Below, one piece after another: positions 44,040 through 53,251 of a DNA stretch of 64,000 nucleotides. The notes beneath the pieces were generated by a model. The model had not been told where the DNA came from. It saw only the letters and a program-made list of their open reading frames with translations, and did not search any database. Each line of letters starts with the position of its first letter. Position 1 is the stretch's first letter. Origin of the DNA: Noviherbaspirillum saxi. Lineage in GTDB: Bacteria; Pseudomonadota; Gammaproteobacteria; Burkholderiales; Burkholderiaceae_D. The stretch covers positions 1,364,001 through 1,428,000 of the forward strand of contig NZ_QYUO01000001.1 in assembly GCF_003591035.1 (NCBI RefSeq). Direction: 5' to 3'. The position numbers and the translations under genes are program-made.

Positions 44040-45737
44040 ATGAACTTCAACAACCTGGGCATTTCTGCCAAGCTGTGGCTCGCTGTATCGGCCATGCTCC
44101 TGGCGTTGGCATCGATGATAGTCGTGGCAGTCACTCGCTCGGCCGCGGCGCAACACAAGGCGGATGTCCTGTACATCCAGAATGACGCCAAGATACGCGC
44201 CGCATCCCAGTGGGACAACCATGTTGCCGTCGAACTGGCGCGTGCGCATGCCACCGTCATCAGCAAGGGCAATGAAGTCGAAGCCGCCTTCAAATCCATG
44301 AGCGACGGCGATGCCAAAAAGTACCTCGAGTTGCAAAAGAGCCTGGAAGAAATGCCGTTGTCGCCGGACGACCGCGAACAGATGAAAAAGATCGCGGGCG
44401 AGCGCGACGCCATGCGACAGTCGCTGGATAAAGCGCTTGCCCTCAAGCGTGCGGGTGACGCCGATGGTGCCACGGCCTTGTTCGATCGCGAGTGCAAGCC
44501 CTTGATGGACAATTACCTGCAGTCGGTGCGCGATTTCGCACGCATGCAGCAGATAGCCGCCGACAAGGTGCGCGCGATGTTTTCTGAAGCACGGCAGAGC
44601 AACCAAAAGATCGCGGTGATGACGACCGTGCTGATCATTATTTTCTCGATTGCCGGTACCGCTATCCTGATCCGTTCGATCCGCCGGCCATTGACGCGCG
44701 CCGTCGAGGTTGCCAATCGCATTGCGCAGGGCGACCTGTCGACGGTCGAAGAAACGAAACGCGGCGACGAGTTCGGCGAGATGATGAGGGCACTCAAGGC
44801 AATGAATGAGAGCCTGGTGAGGATCGTGTCCGAAGTGCGCAGCGGCGCCGATGCCATCGCCACCGCATCCAGCCAGATCGCCGCCGGCAACCTGGACCTG
44901 TCATCCCGCACCGAGCAGCAAGCCGGTTCTCTGGAAGAAACCGCCTCTTCGATGGAAGAGCTGACCTCTACCGTGAAGCAGAATGCCGACAATGCGAGCC
45001 AGGCAAATCAGCTGGCGGCCTCCGCTTCCGAAGTGGCGATCAAGGGTGGTGTTGTGGTATCGCAAGTGGTCGATACGATGAATGCAATCAACCAATCATC
45101 GAAGAAAATCGTCGACATCATCAGCGTGATCGACGGCATCGCCTTCCAGACCAACATCCTGGCTTTGAATGCGGCGGTCGAGGCGGCGCGCGCCGGCGAA
45201 CTAGGGTGCGGCTTTGCAGTGGTCGCTGCGGAAGTGCGCAGCCTTGCACAACGCTCGGCCGGCGCCGCCAAGGAAATCAAACAGCTGATCGGAGACTCGG
45301 TCGAGAAAGTCGATGCCGGCGGCAAGCTGGTCGGCCAGGCGGGCTTGACGATGGACGAAATCGTGGCAAGCGTGAAGCGCGTTACCGACATCATGAGTGA
45401 GATCGCCATCGCCAGCGCCGAACAGACCTCGGGTATCGAGCAGGTCAATCACGCCATCACGCAAATGGATCAAGCCACGCAGGAAAACGCCGCGCTGGTC
45501 GAACAAGCCGCCGCTGCGTCGACGACGATGCAAGAGCAGGCAAGCAAGCTGGCGCAAGTGGTCGGCGTCTTTAATCTGGCGGGCGTGCAGGCGAGCAGTG
45601 CTCCCGTGGCCATGGCCGTAGCCGTCGGGCCGTCGCATGCGTCCCGGATGGCGACGCCTGTGCGCGGATTGTCTGCGACGCCACGTGTTGCGCTTGGGCG
45701 CGCCTCGCACGCGAAATGGATACCCATGCGGAAATGA
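44040..45737 (+). CDS. Methyl-accepting chemotaxis protein, C-terminus replaced by IS remnant
   Basis: A 565-residue transducer. TM1 ([20 protein letters not shown]), a periplasmic 4HB-type sensor, TM2 ([20 protein letters not shown]), a HAMP domain and a signalling coiled coil follow in order. The highly conserved hairpin tip normally reads E-A-A-R-A-G-E-Q-G-R-G-F-A-V-V-A; here it reads [16 protein letters not shown], with leucine and cysteine at positions usually Gln and Arg. The last residues ([11 protein letters not shown]) arise from the junction with an IS3 transposase fragment, so the native tail and any CheR/CheB pentapeptide are lost. The receptor may still be membrane-inserted. Confidence 0.88.
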   Translation: MNFNNLGISAKLWLAVSAMLLALASMIVVAVTRSAAAQHKADVLYIQNDAKIRAASQWDNHVAVELARAHATVISKGNEVEAAFKSMSDGDAKKYLELQKSLEEMPLSPDDREQMKKIAGERDAMRQSLDKALALKRAGDADGATALFDRECKPLMDNYLQSVRDFARMQQIAADKVRAMFSEARQSNQKIAVMTTVLIIIFSIAGTAILIRSIRRPLTRAVEVANRIAQGDLSTVEETKRGDEFGEMMRALKAMNESLVRIVSEVRSGADAIATASSQIAAGNLDLSSRTEQQAGSLEETASSMEELTSTVKQNADNASQANQLAASASEVAIKGGVVVSQVVDTMNAINQSSKKIVDIISVIDGIAFQTNILALNAAVEAARAGELGCGFAVVAAEVRSLAQRSAGAAKEIKQLIGDSVEKVDAGGKLVGQAGLTMDEIVASVKRVTDIMSEIAIASAEQTSGIEQVNHAITQMDQATQENAALVEQAAAASTTMQEQASKLAQVVGVFNLAGVQASSAPVAMAVAVGPSHASRMATPVRGLSATPRVALGRASHAKWIPMRK

Positions 45738-45871
45738 AGGCCGTCAGTTTCGAATACATTGAAGTCTTTTATAATCGAATCCGCCAGCATTCGGCACTCG
45801 GGTACCGGTCGCCAATTCAATATCTCGATCGCTGGAGGAATGCGCAAAATCAGGAAAAACTCGCTGCATAA
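45710..45871 (+). pseudogene. IS3-family transposase (OrfB) C-terminal fragment
   Basis: In the frame different from the chemoreceptor, the DNA encodes [20 protein letters not shown] followed by [20 protein letters not shown] and TAA at 45869-45871. This is the conserved tail of IS3-family DDE transposases (F-x-Y-I-E-x-F-Y-N-R-x-R-x-H-S-A-L-G-Y-x-S-P). The catalytic DDE region and both IS ends are missing. It overlaps the last 28 bp of the chemoreceptor and thus records an insertion and deletion at this point. Confidence 0.85.
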
Positions 45872-46258
45872 AATTCACCTGATGGCGGACGAAATATCGA
45901 GGGAACCTCAATCATGCAAGACGTCACCCTGATCGTACCTGCCGCTACCGCACCACATCTCGACGCTACCATCTGCGCCTTGGCGAGAGGGCGTGAAAAT
46001 ACGGTAGCCTGTCATAACTCATGTCGACTGATCCCGAGCACCCCCTCATGGCTTCAGTCCCGAGCACCCCCTCATGGCTTCAGTGCCAGATCATCCCTGT
46101 GTGCTTGATTTCAGGTATGTCCTCCCAGCGCCGCTGCTACAGGTGGCGATGCCCATATCGAAGCCAACGTTATGGTATCCCGTCCGACGCACACCAATGT
46201 TGCCATGCCGCTCCTGATTTTCGGTAGATGTGTGCCGGGCAGGAGCGGAACCTGCGGT
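45872..46258. other. Debris region with a short open frame and a tandem repeat
   Basis: These 387 bases hold no intact gene. A frame from ATG 45914, preceded by GAGGGA, starts MQDVTLIVPAATAPHLDATI and loses protein-like character after about 30 codons; it may be the front of a truncated gene. A 26-bp unit starting CCCGAGCACCCCCTCATGG is present twice in tandem at 46033-46058 and 46059-46084. Together with the IS3 fragment this marks a rearranged spot between the chemoreceptor and the TRAP genes. Confidence 0.45.
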
Positions 46259-47551
46259 TCATTTAAAACCGAGCAAATTAGGCAAGCCTGTCGACAGCGA
46301 CGGAATAAAAGTGAGCAGCATCAGCACTACGCCGTGGGCCATCAAGAATGGCTTGAGTTCGCGCGTCAGGTCCGCAAGCGGGATCTTGGCCACATTGGAG
46401 GTGACGAACAGCAATCCACCCACCGGAGGCGTGATCATGCCAAGGGTCAAGTTGAAGATAACGATCATCGCAAAGTGGATGGGATCGATGCCTGCCGCCG
46501 CCGTGACCGGCGCAAGAATCGGCACCAGCACCATGACGCCCGGCAGCGGTTCGATAAAAATGCCGAAGACGAGCAGCAGGATGTTGATCGCGACCAGCAG
46601 CATCCATGGCGACAACTGCAGCTGGGCAATCCATTCTCCCATCGTGTAAGGAATGCGCTCGACGGTAAGAACCCAGGCAAAGGCCGCGGAGAAGCCGATG
46701 ATGATCAGCACTGATGCAGTCAGCAAGGCGGAACGGATCAGGATGTGCGGCAATGCCTTCCATTCCAGCGTACGATACATAAACTTGCCGCAAATGAGGG
46801 CGTAGAACACCGCGACGACGGAAGCTTCCGTCGGCGTGAACCAACCGGCACGCATGCCGCCCAGGATCAATACCGGCAGCATCAGCGCCGGCACTGCCTG
46901 AAGGGTATTGCGCCAGACTTCATTCCAGGGAGGAAATGCGCCGTCGCCGCGATAATTGCGCTTGTTTGATATGTGCCAGTTAACCACTGACATCGCGATG
47001 GCGATCAGGATGCCGGGAACGAAGCCGGCGACGAACAGGGCGCCGATCGATACCCGCTCATCCTGCAGTCCATAGATGATCATGATGATCGATGGCGGGA
47101 TGATGGGGCCGACAATCGCCGTTGAGGCGGTCAGTGCGCCTGAGTAGGCACGGTCGTAACCGGCCTTGTCCATCATCTTGATCATCATCGATCCCGGGCC
47201 CGCCGCATCGGCGAGCGCGGAACCGGAGATGCCCGAGAAAAAAGTCAGCGATGCGATGTTGGTGTAACCGAGGCCGCCGCGTTTGTGTCCGACGAACTGC
47301 GAAGCGAAACGCAGAAGGACCATCGTCAGTGACCCTCCGCTCATCAGTTCGGCGGCGAGGATGAAGAACGGGACCGCCATCAGCGGAAAGCTGTCGATGC
47401 CGGTGAAGGTTTCCTTCAGTACCACGATCATGGGGAACTTGCCGACGGCCAGCACCGCGATACTAGTGGCAAGACCAAGGGCAAAGGCGACCGGCATGCC
47501 GATGGCCAGCAGCGCGCAAGCGCCGATGACGAGAATTAGACTCATGCTCAT
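46259..47551 (-). CDS. dctM: TRAP transporter large permease (DctM)
   Basis: A 430-residue inner-membrane protein with about twelve hydrophobic segments, the ion-coupled subunit of a tripartite ATP-independent periplasmic transporter. Typical blocks are GISGSALADAAGPGSMMIKM near residue 110 and FGIFIEPLPGVMVLVPILAP near the end. It is the last gene of the minus-strand D-erythronate operon and begins 12 bp after the small permease gene. Substrate is inferred as D-erythronate or a similar four-carbon sugar acid from the flanking catabolic genes. Confidence 0.92.
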   Translation of the reverse strand: MSMSLILVIGACALLAIGMPVAFALGLATSIAVLAVGKFPMIVVLKETFTGIDSFPLMAVPFFILAAELMSGGSLTMVLLRFASQFVGHKRGGLGYTNIASLTFFSGISGSALADAAGPGSMMIKMMDKAGYDRAYSGALTASTAIVGPIIPPSIIMIIYGLQDERVSIGALFVAGFVPGILIAIAMSVVNWHISNKRNYRGDGAFPPWNEVWRNTLQAVPALMLPVLILGGMRAGWFTPTEASVVAVFYALICGKFMYRTLEWKALPHILIRSALLTASVLIIIGFSAAFAWVLTVERIPYTMGEWIAQLQLSPWMLLVAINILLLVFGIFIEPLPGVMVLVPILAPVTAAAGIDPIHFAMIVIFNLTLGMITPPVGGLLFVTSNVAKIPLADLTRELKPFLMAHGVVLMLLTFIPSLSTGLPNLLGFK

Positions 47552-47563
47552 GTTATTTCCTGT

Positions 47564-48076
47564 CTACAGCGATGCGCTCGAGGTGGCGTCGAAGTCTTCG
47601 TCCGCGATGAATTCGCGGTGCAGCAGCCATTCACGCGCGATCAGTATCAAATGCATCAGCATGAGCGCGGCGCCGATCGGCATGGCGAGATAGATGTAGC
47701 CGAACGGAATTTCGGTGGCTGCGGTCGTCTGTACCATGGTGCGTTGCGCATAGTCCCAGCCGTGATAAACCAGAAGCAGCAGGAAAGCGACCAGCAAGGC
47801 GAACACTACGCCGCGCATCGCGCGCGCGCCGGTGGTCGGCAGGGCATCCTGCAGATTGTCGACGGCGATATGGCCGCCGCTGCGCAGCACCAGTCCGCCG
47901 CCGATGAATGTCAGCCAGATCATCATGTGGCGCGATACCTCTTCCGACCATGGAATCGAGGCATCCGTCACATAGCGCATGACGACGTTGGTAAAGACAA
48001 TGATCGACATGGCCGCGAGCAGAAAGATCAAGATCCAGCGGTTGATCGCAATGAACACTTGTTCAAATTTGTTCAT
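47564..48076 (-). CDS. dctQ: TRAP transporter small permease (DctQ)
   Basis: A 170-residue protein with four hydrophobic helices (ILIFLLAAMSIIVFTNVVMR first). The conserved DctQ patterns WSEEVSRHMMIWLTFIGGG and HIAVD are present. It would form the membrane complex with DctM. A rho-independent hairpin lies between dctP and this gene, so expression of the two permeases is probably set lower than that of the binding protein. Confidence 0.9.
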   Translation of the reverse strand: MNKFEQVFIAINRWILIFLLAAMSIIVFTNVVMRYVTDASIPWSEEVSRHMMIWLTFIGGGLVLRSGGHIAVDNLQDALPTTGARAMRGVVFALLVAFLLLLVYHGWDYAQRTMVQTTAATEIPFGYIYLAMPIGAALMLMHLILIAREWLLHREFIADEDFDATSSASL

Positions 48077-48093
48077 GGGAATTCCAGAATGTT

Positions 48094-48117
48094 AAAAAGC
48101 CCCGCAAGCTGCGGGGC
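48094..48117 (-). terminator. Intercistronic terminator/attenuator between dctP and dctQ
   Basis: On the minus strand, GCCCCGCA and TGCGGGGC form a perfect 8-bp stem around a 3-nt loop and are followed by TTTTT (complement of 48094-48098). It lies directly after the dctP stop and 18 bp before the dctQ start. Partial termination here would give the usual excess of periplasmic binding protein over permeases. Confidence 0.75.
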
Positions 48118-48135
48118 GGTGTTCTGAGAGGCCGA

Positions 48136-49122
48136 TTATTTGTTTTCCCGAATCTTGTCCAGGTTAGCCTTGCCGAACTGCTTTTCGAATTCAGCGAAAA
48201 CCGGCGTCAGCGCCGCCTGATACTTTGCCTTGTCAACCTTGTCGACCACCTGCATGCCCTTGCTGCGCAGATCGTTGACGGCGGTCTTTTCATCCTGATC
48301 GACGCGGTCGCGGTTGGCCTGGGCGGCAACCTTGGCGGCGTCCAGGAAGGCTTGCTTGTCAGTTGCGGACAGCTTGTCGAACACGCCCTTGTTCATCAGG
48401 AAGACGCCAGGCGAATAGACATGGCCGGTCAGCGTCAGGTGCTTCTGGACCTGTTCGAACTTGTTGGCGGTGATGACCGACAGCGGGTTTTCCTGGCCGT
48501 CGACGGTGCCCTGCTGCATCGCTGAAAATACTTCGGTAAAGGCCATCGGAGTCGGAATGATGCCGAAGCCTTTGTAAGCCTGGATATGGACCGGGTTTTC
48601 CATGGTGCGCAACTTCAGGCCGCGCAAGTCTTCCGGATTGATCACCGAACGCTTGTTGTTGGTCATGTGACGGAATCCGTTCTCTCCCCACGCCAGCGCC
48701 TTGAAACCCTTGCTCTCAAACTTTTTCAGCATATCCTGTCCGATCGAGCCGTCCAGCACTGCGCGTGCATGCGCGTAGTCGCGAAACAGGAATGGTACGT
48801 CGAAGATCTTCACTTCCGGCACGAAGTTGGGAATCGGACCGGTCGACGTCCAGGTGAGTTCCTGGGTGCCGAGCTGCACGGCTTCGGTCGCCTCGCGTTC
48901 CGCACCCAGCGCGCCGCCGTAGAAGGCCTGGATCTTGTAGCGGCCGTTGGTACGCTTCTCGACTTCCTTGGCCAAGGTGTCGATGGCCACACCCTGGTGA
49001 GAATTCTGGGCAGTGGAAACGCTGATGCGCATCACGGTTTGCGCTGAGGCGGCGGAGGATGCGAAGCCAAGTGCCAGTGCGGATACGGCAAGGGCGACAG
49101 CGTTCAGACGGATAGTTTTCAT
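48136..49122 (-). CDS. dctP: TRAP transporter periplasmic substrate-binding protein (DctP)
   Basis: A 328-residue secreted binding protein. The signal peptide is ALAVSALALGFASSAASAQT. The mature protein has the DctP family blocks STAQNSHQGVAIDTLAKEVE, and LRTMENPVHIQAYKGFGIIP containing the arginine that pairs with the substrate carboxylate, followed by FSAMQQGTVDGQENP. It would capture a carboxylate in the periplasm for DctQM. It lies in the operon with otnK, otnC and otnI, so a tetronate such as D-erythronate is the likely ligand. Confidence 0.92.
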   Translation of the reverse strand: MKTIRLNAVALAVSALALGFASSAASAQTVMRISVSTAQNSHQGVAIDTLAKEVEKRTNGRYKIQAFYGGALGAEREATEAVQLGTQELTWTSTGPIPNFVPEVKIFDVPFLFRDYAHARAVLDGSIGQDMLKKFESKGFKALAWGENGFRHMTNNKRSVINPEDLRGLKLRTMENPVHIQAYKGFGIIPTPMAFTEVFSAMQQGTVDGQENPLSVITANKFEQVQKHLTLTGHVYSPGVFLMNKGVFDKLSATDKQAFLDAAKVAAQANRDRVDQDEKTAVNDLRSKGMQVVDKVDKAKYQAALTPVFAEFEKQFGKANLDKIRENK

Positions 49123-49229
49123 GCTAAGTCTCCTGAAAAAATCTAGTTAAAGTAGAACAAACGACATTGCTTATATCGTGTATCAACATCGGCAACCCGG
49201 GTAAGGGATGCCGGTGATTCCTCAGCCGG

Positions 49230-50039
49230 CTATGCTTCCCGGTTGATCGTCTTGCCGGCCTGGCTGGCATACTGCTTGAACCAACCCAATCCATCTACCG
49301 TGCCCTTGGCAGGACGGTATTCGCAGCCTAGCCAGCCGGAATAATGGAGTTCGTCAAGCAGCCGGAACAGGTAGGGGTAATTGATCTCGCCGGTATCGGG
49401 CTCGTTGCGTTCCGGTACGCCGGCAATCTGGATATGGCCGATATGGGGCAGATAATGCCTTACCTTCATCGCGATATCGCCTTCGACGATCTGCACATGA
49501 TAGAAGTCCATCTGCACTTTCAGATTGACGACGCCGATCTCTTCGCGGATCGCATGTGCCTCGGCCTGGGTGTTCAGGAAGTATCCGGGAATGTCGCGCG
49601 TATTGATCGGCTCCATCAGGATCGTGATGCCATGCTTCGCCGCTTCGGCGCAGGCATAGCGCAGATTGGAAATAAAGGTGGCGCGCGCAACGGCATGGTC
49701 ACCGCCTTCAGGAAGCAGGCCGGCCATCACATGCAGACGCGGCGTGGCCAATGCCTTGGCGTAAGTCAGCGCCTTGGCCACGCCTTCGCGGAATTCCGCC
49801 TCGCGGCCGGGCAGGGAGGCGATACCGCGTTCCCCTGCAGCCCAGTCACCGGGGGGCATGTTGAAGAGCACGTTTTGCAAGCCGTTGTCCTTGAGCGCGG
49901 CCGCGACTTCTTCCGGCGTATGCTCGTATGGGAACAGGAACTCCACGGCAGTAAAGCCGGCCTCGGCCGCGGCGGCAAAGCGCTGCAGGAAAGGCACTTC
50001 ATTGAACATCATCGTTAGATTGGCGGCGAATTTCGGCAC
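49230..50039 (-). CDS. otnI: 2-oxo-tetronate isomerase (hydroxypyruvate isomerase family)
   Basis: A 269-residue TIM-barrel isomerase of the Hyi family. Blocks include [29 protein letters not shown] [10 protein letters not shown], the loop [20 protein letters not shown] and [16 protein letters not shown] with metal-binding residues. The start is a GTG at 50039 behind AAGGAAAG; the frame runs on to 50288 but that part is Arg/Ser-rich and antisense to otnC. In tetronate pathways OtnI interconverts 2-oxo- and 3-oxo-tetronate. Its neighbours otnC and otnK support this over a glyoxylate-pathway role. Confidence 0.85.
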   Translation of the reverse strand: MPKFAANLTMMFNEVPFLQRFAAAAEAGFTAVEFLFPYEHTPEEVAAALKDNGLQNVLFNMPPGDWAAGERGIASLPGREAEFREGVAKALTYAKALATPRLHVMAGLLPEGGDHAVARATFISNLRYACAEAAKHGITILMEPINTRDIPGYFLNTQAEAHAIREEIGVVNLKVQMDFYHVQIVEGDIAMKVRHYLPHIGHIQIAGVPERNEPDTGEINYPYLFRLLDELHYSGWLGCEYRPAKGTVDGLGWFKQYASQAGKTINREA

Positions 50040-50079
50040 GATCTTTCCTTTTAGTCTGTTCTTTGTTCGTTTAAATGAA

Positions 50080-50721
50080 TCACGTCTGGTCCAGCTTGAA
50101 AACCTGCCGCAATTCCTCGATCTGCTCATCATTGAGCGCGCGAGGATTGTGGCCGCGCAGGAGCAGGAACAACTTGGCCGTTTCTTCCAGTTCTTCCGTC
50201 GCATACAGCGCCGCTTCGAGGTTCTTGCCGGATACCACCGGTCCATGGTTGGCGAGCAGTACAGCGTTATGCTTTGCCGCGAGACCACGGATCGCGTTGC
50301 CCAGTCCGGGATCGCCGGGACGGTGATAAGGAATCAGCGGCAGCTTGCCGATCTTCATGACGAAGTAGGCGGTCAGCGCCGGGATGCAATCGCAGGCATC
50401 CAGCCCCGACATGCAAGACACCGCTGCCGAATGCGTGGAGTGCAGATGGACGATGGCGCCAGCGCCGCTGCGCTCTTCATACATTGCGCGGTGCAGGAAG
50501 GCTTCCTTGGAAGCGGGGTCGCCCGAGATCAGGTTGCCCTGCCAGTCAAGCTTCGACAGTTTCGCCGGATCGAGATGGCCGAGCGAGGCATTGGTTGGCG
50601 TGAGCAGCCAGCCATCATCGAGGCGAACACTGATGTTGCCGCTGCTGCCGGTGGCCAAGCCACGGTCGTACAGCGACTTGCCGCATTCGCAGATATGCTC
50701 GCGCAGCATGGATTCGTTCAT
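50080..50721 (-). CDS. otnC: 3-oxo-tetronate 4-phosphate decarboxylase (class II aldolase family)
   Basis: A 213-residue class II aldolase/adducin-fold enzyme. The phosphate-binding segment is [14 protein letters not shown], the zinc ligands are in [13 protein letters not shown] (H-x-H) and [10 protein letters not shown]. In the described pathway OtnC decarboxylates 3-oxo-tetronate 4-phosphate to dihydroxyacetone phosphate. The ATG at 50721 overlaps the otnK stop by 4 bp, showing translational coupling. A longer frame to 50946 lies inside otnK and is rejected. Confidence 0.88.
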   Translation of the reverse strand: MNESMLREHICECGKSLYDRGLATGSSGNISVRLDDGWLLTPTNASLGHLDPAKLSKLDWQGNLISGDPASKEAFLHRAMYEERSGAGAIVHLHSTHSAAVSCMSGLDACDCIPALTAYFVMKIGKLPLIPYHRPGDPGLGNAIRGLAAKHNAVLLANHGPVVSGKNLEAALYATEELEETAKLFLLLRGHNPRALNDEQIEELRQVFKLDQT

Positions 50722-51992
50722 TGCAGCACACTCCAAGCCTTGGTGAAGAAATCCACGCTGCCGAAGTTGCCCGACTTGAGCGCGAGCGCAAGCGGCTTGC
50801 CGCCCAGCGTGGTGGTCCACGGCACGCCGGGATCGATCTGCGGACCGATATGCAGGCCGGTCACGCCAAGCGCCTTGACCACCGCACCCGATGTCTCGCC
50901 GCCGGCCACCAGCATCTGACGCACGCCGCGTTCGACCAGGCCGCACGCGATAGCGGCAAGGGCTTCCTCGACCAAATGGCCTGCGCGTTCGACGCCGAGG
51001 CGTGCCTGCACGGTCTTGACCGCTTCCGGTGCAGCGGTCGCATAGATGAGCGGCGGTCCATCGGCATTGGCCAGCCGGGGCTCAGCCCATGCAAGCGCCT
51101 TCCCGATGAGATCTTCGCCGTCCGCCAGGCGCAGCGGATCGATCGCGAAGCCGGGCCGGCCCGATGCGATGAAATGCGCGACTTGCGCATTGGTCGCCAC
51201 CGAGCAGCTGCCGGAGATGACGGCGCGCGCGCCTTGCGGCACATCGAGCTTGTCAGCGACAGCGCCGTCGTCGAGCAAGCCCGCCCTGCGGAAATTCTGC
51301 GGCAGGCCGAGCGCGATGCCAGAGCCGGCCGTCACCAGCGGTAGGTCTGCCAATGCTTCGCCGATGCACATCAGGTCGTCGTTCGAGACGGCGTCGACAA
51401 TGGCGATCTGGACGCCTTCACTCTTCATGGAAGCGATGCGCGCCGTGATGGCAGCGCCGCCGCGTGCGACGACGTCATGGTCGATCAGGCCAACCTTGCG
51501 CGAAGTCTGCCGCTGCAGTACTCGCATCAGATTGGGGTCGGTCATCGGTGTGAGCGGATGGTTGCGCATGCCGCTTTCGCTTAGCAGTTCGTCGCCGACG
51601 AACAGATAGCCCTTGAATACGGTGCGCTTGTTTTCGGGAAAAGCCGGGCAGGCGATCGTGAAGTCGGTGCCGAGCGCATTCATCAATGCATCCGTGACCG
51701 GTCCGATATTGCCCTGATCGGTGGAATCAAAAGTGGAACAGTATTTGAAATAGAACTGGCGGCAGCCCGCGTCATGCAGCCAGCTCAGCGCGGACAGCGA
51801 TTCCTGCACGGCTTCCTGCGGCAGCGTGGTGCGGGATTTCAATGCGATCACGATGGCATCGACGTCCTGCGGCGGTGGACCGACCGGCACACCGATCATT
51901 TGCACGGTGCGCATGCCGGCGCGCACCAGCATGCCGGCCAGATCGGTTGCGCCGGTAAAGTCGTCAGCGATACATCCAAGTAATAAGGTCAT
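50718..51992 (-). CDS. otnK: 3-oxo-tetronate kinase (four-carbon acid sugar kinase, DUF1537)
   Basis: A 424-residue kinase. The N-terminal sugar-binding domain starts LLLGCIADDFTGATDLAGML, the classic D-D-F-T-G-A signature. The C-terminal ATP-binding domain has MLVAGGETSGAVVKALGV and GPQIDPGVPWT. It would phosphorylate 3-oxo-tetronate at C4. The ATG at 51992 gives the exact family N-terminus; the extra 45 codons to 52127 run into the repeat element and are rejected. It is the first gene of the operon. Confidence 0.9.
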   Translation of the reverse strand: MTLLLGCIADDFTGATDLAGMLVRAGMRTVQMIGVPVGPPPQDVDAIVIALKSRTTLPQEAVQESLSALSWLHDAGCRQFYFKYCSTFDSTDQGNIGPVTDALMNALGTDFTIACPAFPENKRTVFKGYLFVGDELLSESGMRNHPLTPMTDPNLMRVLQRQTSRKVGLIDHDVVARGGAAITARIASMKSEGVQIAIVDAVSNDDLMCIGEALADLPLVTAGSGIALGLPQNFRRAGLLDDGAVADKLDVPQGARAVISGSCSVATNAQVAHFIASGRPGFAIDPLRLADGEDLIGKALAWAEPRLANADGPPLIYATAAPEAVKTVQARLGVERAGHLVEEALAAIACGLVERGVRQMLVAGGETSGAVVKALGVTGLHIGPQIDPGVPWTTTLGGKPLALALKSGNFGSVDFFTKAWSVLQ

Positions 51993-52025
51993 GATGCGTG
52001 TTCCATTATGCTTGCGGGAGTTCTC

Positions 52026-52184
52026 ATACCAATCCCAACCCATAACGTGACAAATGAAATCGATGGATTTTTTCGATTGGCAAGGCGCGGGAGGAGTCAA
52101 TAGCCATGCTATTGACGACGAGTGCAACGCGGCCAGGCGGGGAAAGACGTGATTTCATGTCATGTTATGAGTTGGGATTGGTAT
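52026..52184. repeat. 159-bp palindromic element between gntR and otnK
   Basis: The ends are long inverted repeats: 52026-52062 begins ATACCAATCCCAACCCATAA and 52147-52184 ends with the complement (GTTGGGATTGGTAT). In the centre is a perfect stem GTCAATAG-ccatg-CTATTGAC at about 52097-52117. The whole can form a cruciform. It separates the gntR stop from the otnK start, and its last T is the first base of the complemented stop triplet of gntR. Similar layouts are known as dispersed repeats in betaproteobacteria; the copy number here is unknown. Confidence 0.75.
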
Positions 52185-52969
52185 TACTGCCTGTCCTTTG
52201 CAGTGCGCCGCCGGGCGGGCTTCTTCGTCCCGCCCGCGATGAAACCCGGATCGATGTTGCGAATGCGGTGAGACGACATTTCCATATGCTTGCGGGCAGC
52301 TTCGCGCGCAGCGTTGGCGTCGCGCCTGACAATGGCGTCATAGACCGCCTGATGCTCGTCGAGCACCTGCTGCTTGGTTTCGTCGCGTTGGGCTTCCCAC
52401 GTGCGGGTCAGCTTGATCGTCCCTTTCAGAAACTGGCCGAGATAGTCCCATAGCGCAAGAAAATGCGGGTTGCCGGTGGCACGCGCGATGCTGCGGTGGA
52501 ATTCGATATCGGCGGCTACGCCGTCGCCGCCTGCGGCCACGTCGGCGTCGATCGCCGCCAGCCGCGTGCCGATCTCCTCGATCTCCTCCTTGCTTGCGCG
52601 CTCCGCCGCCAGTGCGGCAATCTCCGATTCCATGCCGCGCCGCAGCTCGGCTACCTGCAGTACTTCCTGTACCGAATCCAGCACGCTCGACTCGATCCTG
52701 AATGGCCGGTCTGGTCCTGCTTCGCGCACGAAGACGCCGCTGCCTTGGCGCGACTCCACCAATCCTTCAGATTTCAGCCGGGACACAGCCTCGCGCATCA
52801 CGGTGCGGCTGACTCCGAAACGCAGTGCCATCTCGCCTTCGGAAGGAAGGCGGGATTTCGGCGGGTAGGTCCCTTTAAGGATGAGGTCCTGGAGGATCTT
52901 CGTGATGCGTTCAGGCATCTTTGCCGGAGCCTCAAGGGGAGCGACCTGGAACATGGGGTCATTAATCAT
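52184..52969 (-). CDS. GntR/FadR-family transcriptional regulator of the tetronate locus
   Basis: A 261-residue regulator with an N-terminal winged helix (SRLPSEGEMALRFGVSRTVM then REAVSRLKSEGLVESRQGSG) and a C-terminal FCD domain (DIEFHRSIARATGNPHF with a metal-binding histidine). FCD-type GntR proteins usually repress and release on binding a carboxylate. It lies between the divergent denD and the otn operon and would control both. The last ~15 residues are basic. The stop codon is at the edge of the palindromic element. Confidence 0.9.
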   Translation of the reverse strand: MINDPMFQVAPLEAPAKMPERITKILQDLILKGTYPPKSRLPSEGEMALRFGVSRTVMREAVSRLKSEGLVESRQGSGVFVREAGPDRPFRIESSVLDSVQEVLQVAELRRGMESEIAALAAERASKEEIEEIGTRLAAIDADVAAGGDGVAADIEFHRSIARATGNPHFLALWDYLGQFLKGTIKLTRTWEAQRDETKQQVLDEHQAVYDAIVRRDANAAREAARKHMEMSSHRIRNIDPGFIAGGTKKPARRRTAKDRQ

Positions 52970-53050
52970 GCGCGGTTATCAGAAAGCCAAGTAAAAATCA
53001 GATGAAAGCGAAGTCGAGCACTACAGATGAATCACAGATATTGGCATTGA

Positions 53051-53081
53051 TGATTGCATCATATGCGCTTATCATATAACT
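53051..53081. promoter_or_regulatory. ATCATAT repeat pair upstream of denD/gntR, candidate GntR operator
   Basis: Two ATCATAT units lie 13 bp apart (53058-53064 and 53071-53077) inside an A/T-rich patch, GATTGCATCATATGCGC and TTATCATATAA. The patch lies 80 bp upstream of the gntR start and about 175 bp upstream of denD. It is the most symmetric and A/T-rich spot in the gap. The assignment to the GntR regulator is by location only. Confidence 0.3.
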
Positions 53082-53251
53082 TCACAACTTAAACCACAAC
53101 TGGATTTATCGGCACGACGGTGCAATTGCGTAAAGGGATAGTGCAAGCGATCCCCGGGGCAACTGCTGAGCAAGCGCCGTAATCGCAGTGACCACAAAGC
53201 GCGCAGCGCCTGCATGGCGTGTGCTGCCGCCCAATTTTTTTGAGGAAAAGC

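Noticed and set aside
45914..46108. A 64-codon frame starting MQDVTLIVPA with a fair ribosome-binding site
   Set aside because: Only the first ~30 codons look like protein and then it runs into a tandem repeat; it is mentioned as debris and not called as a gene.
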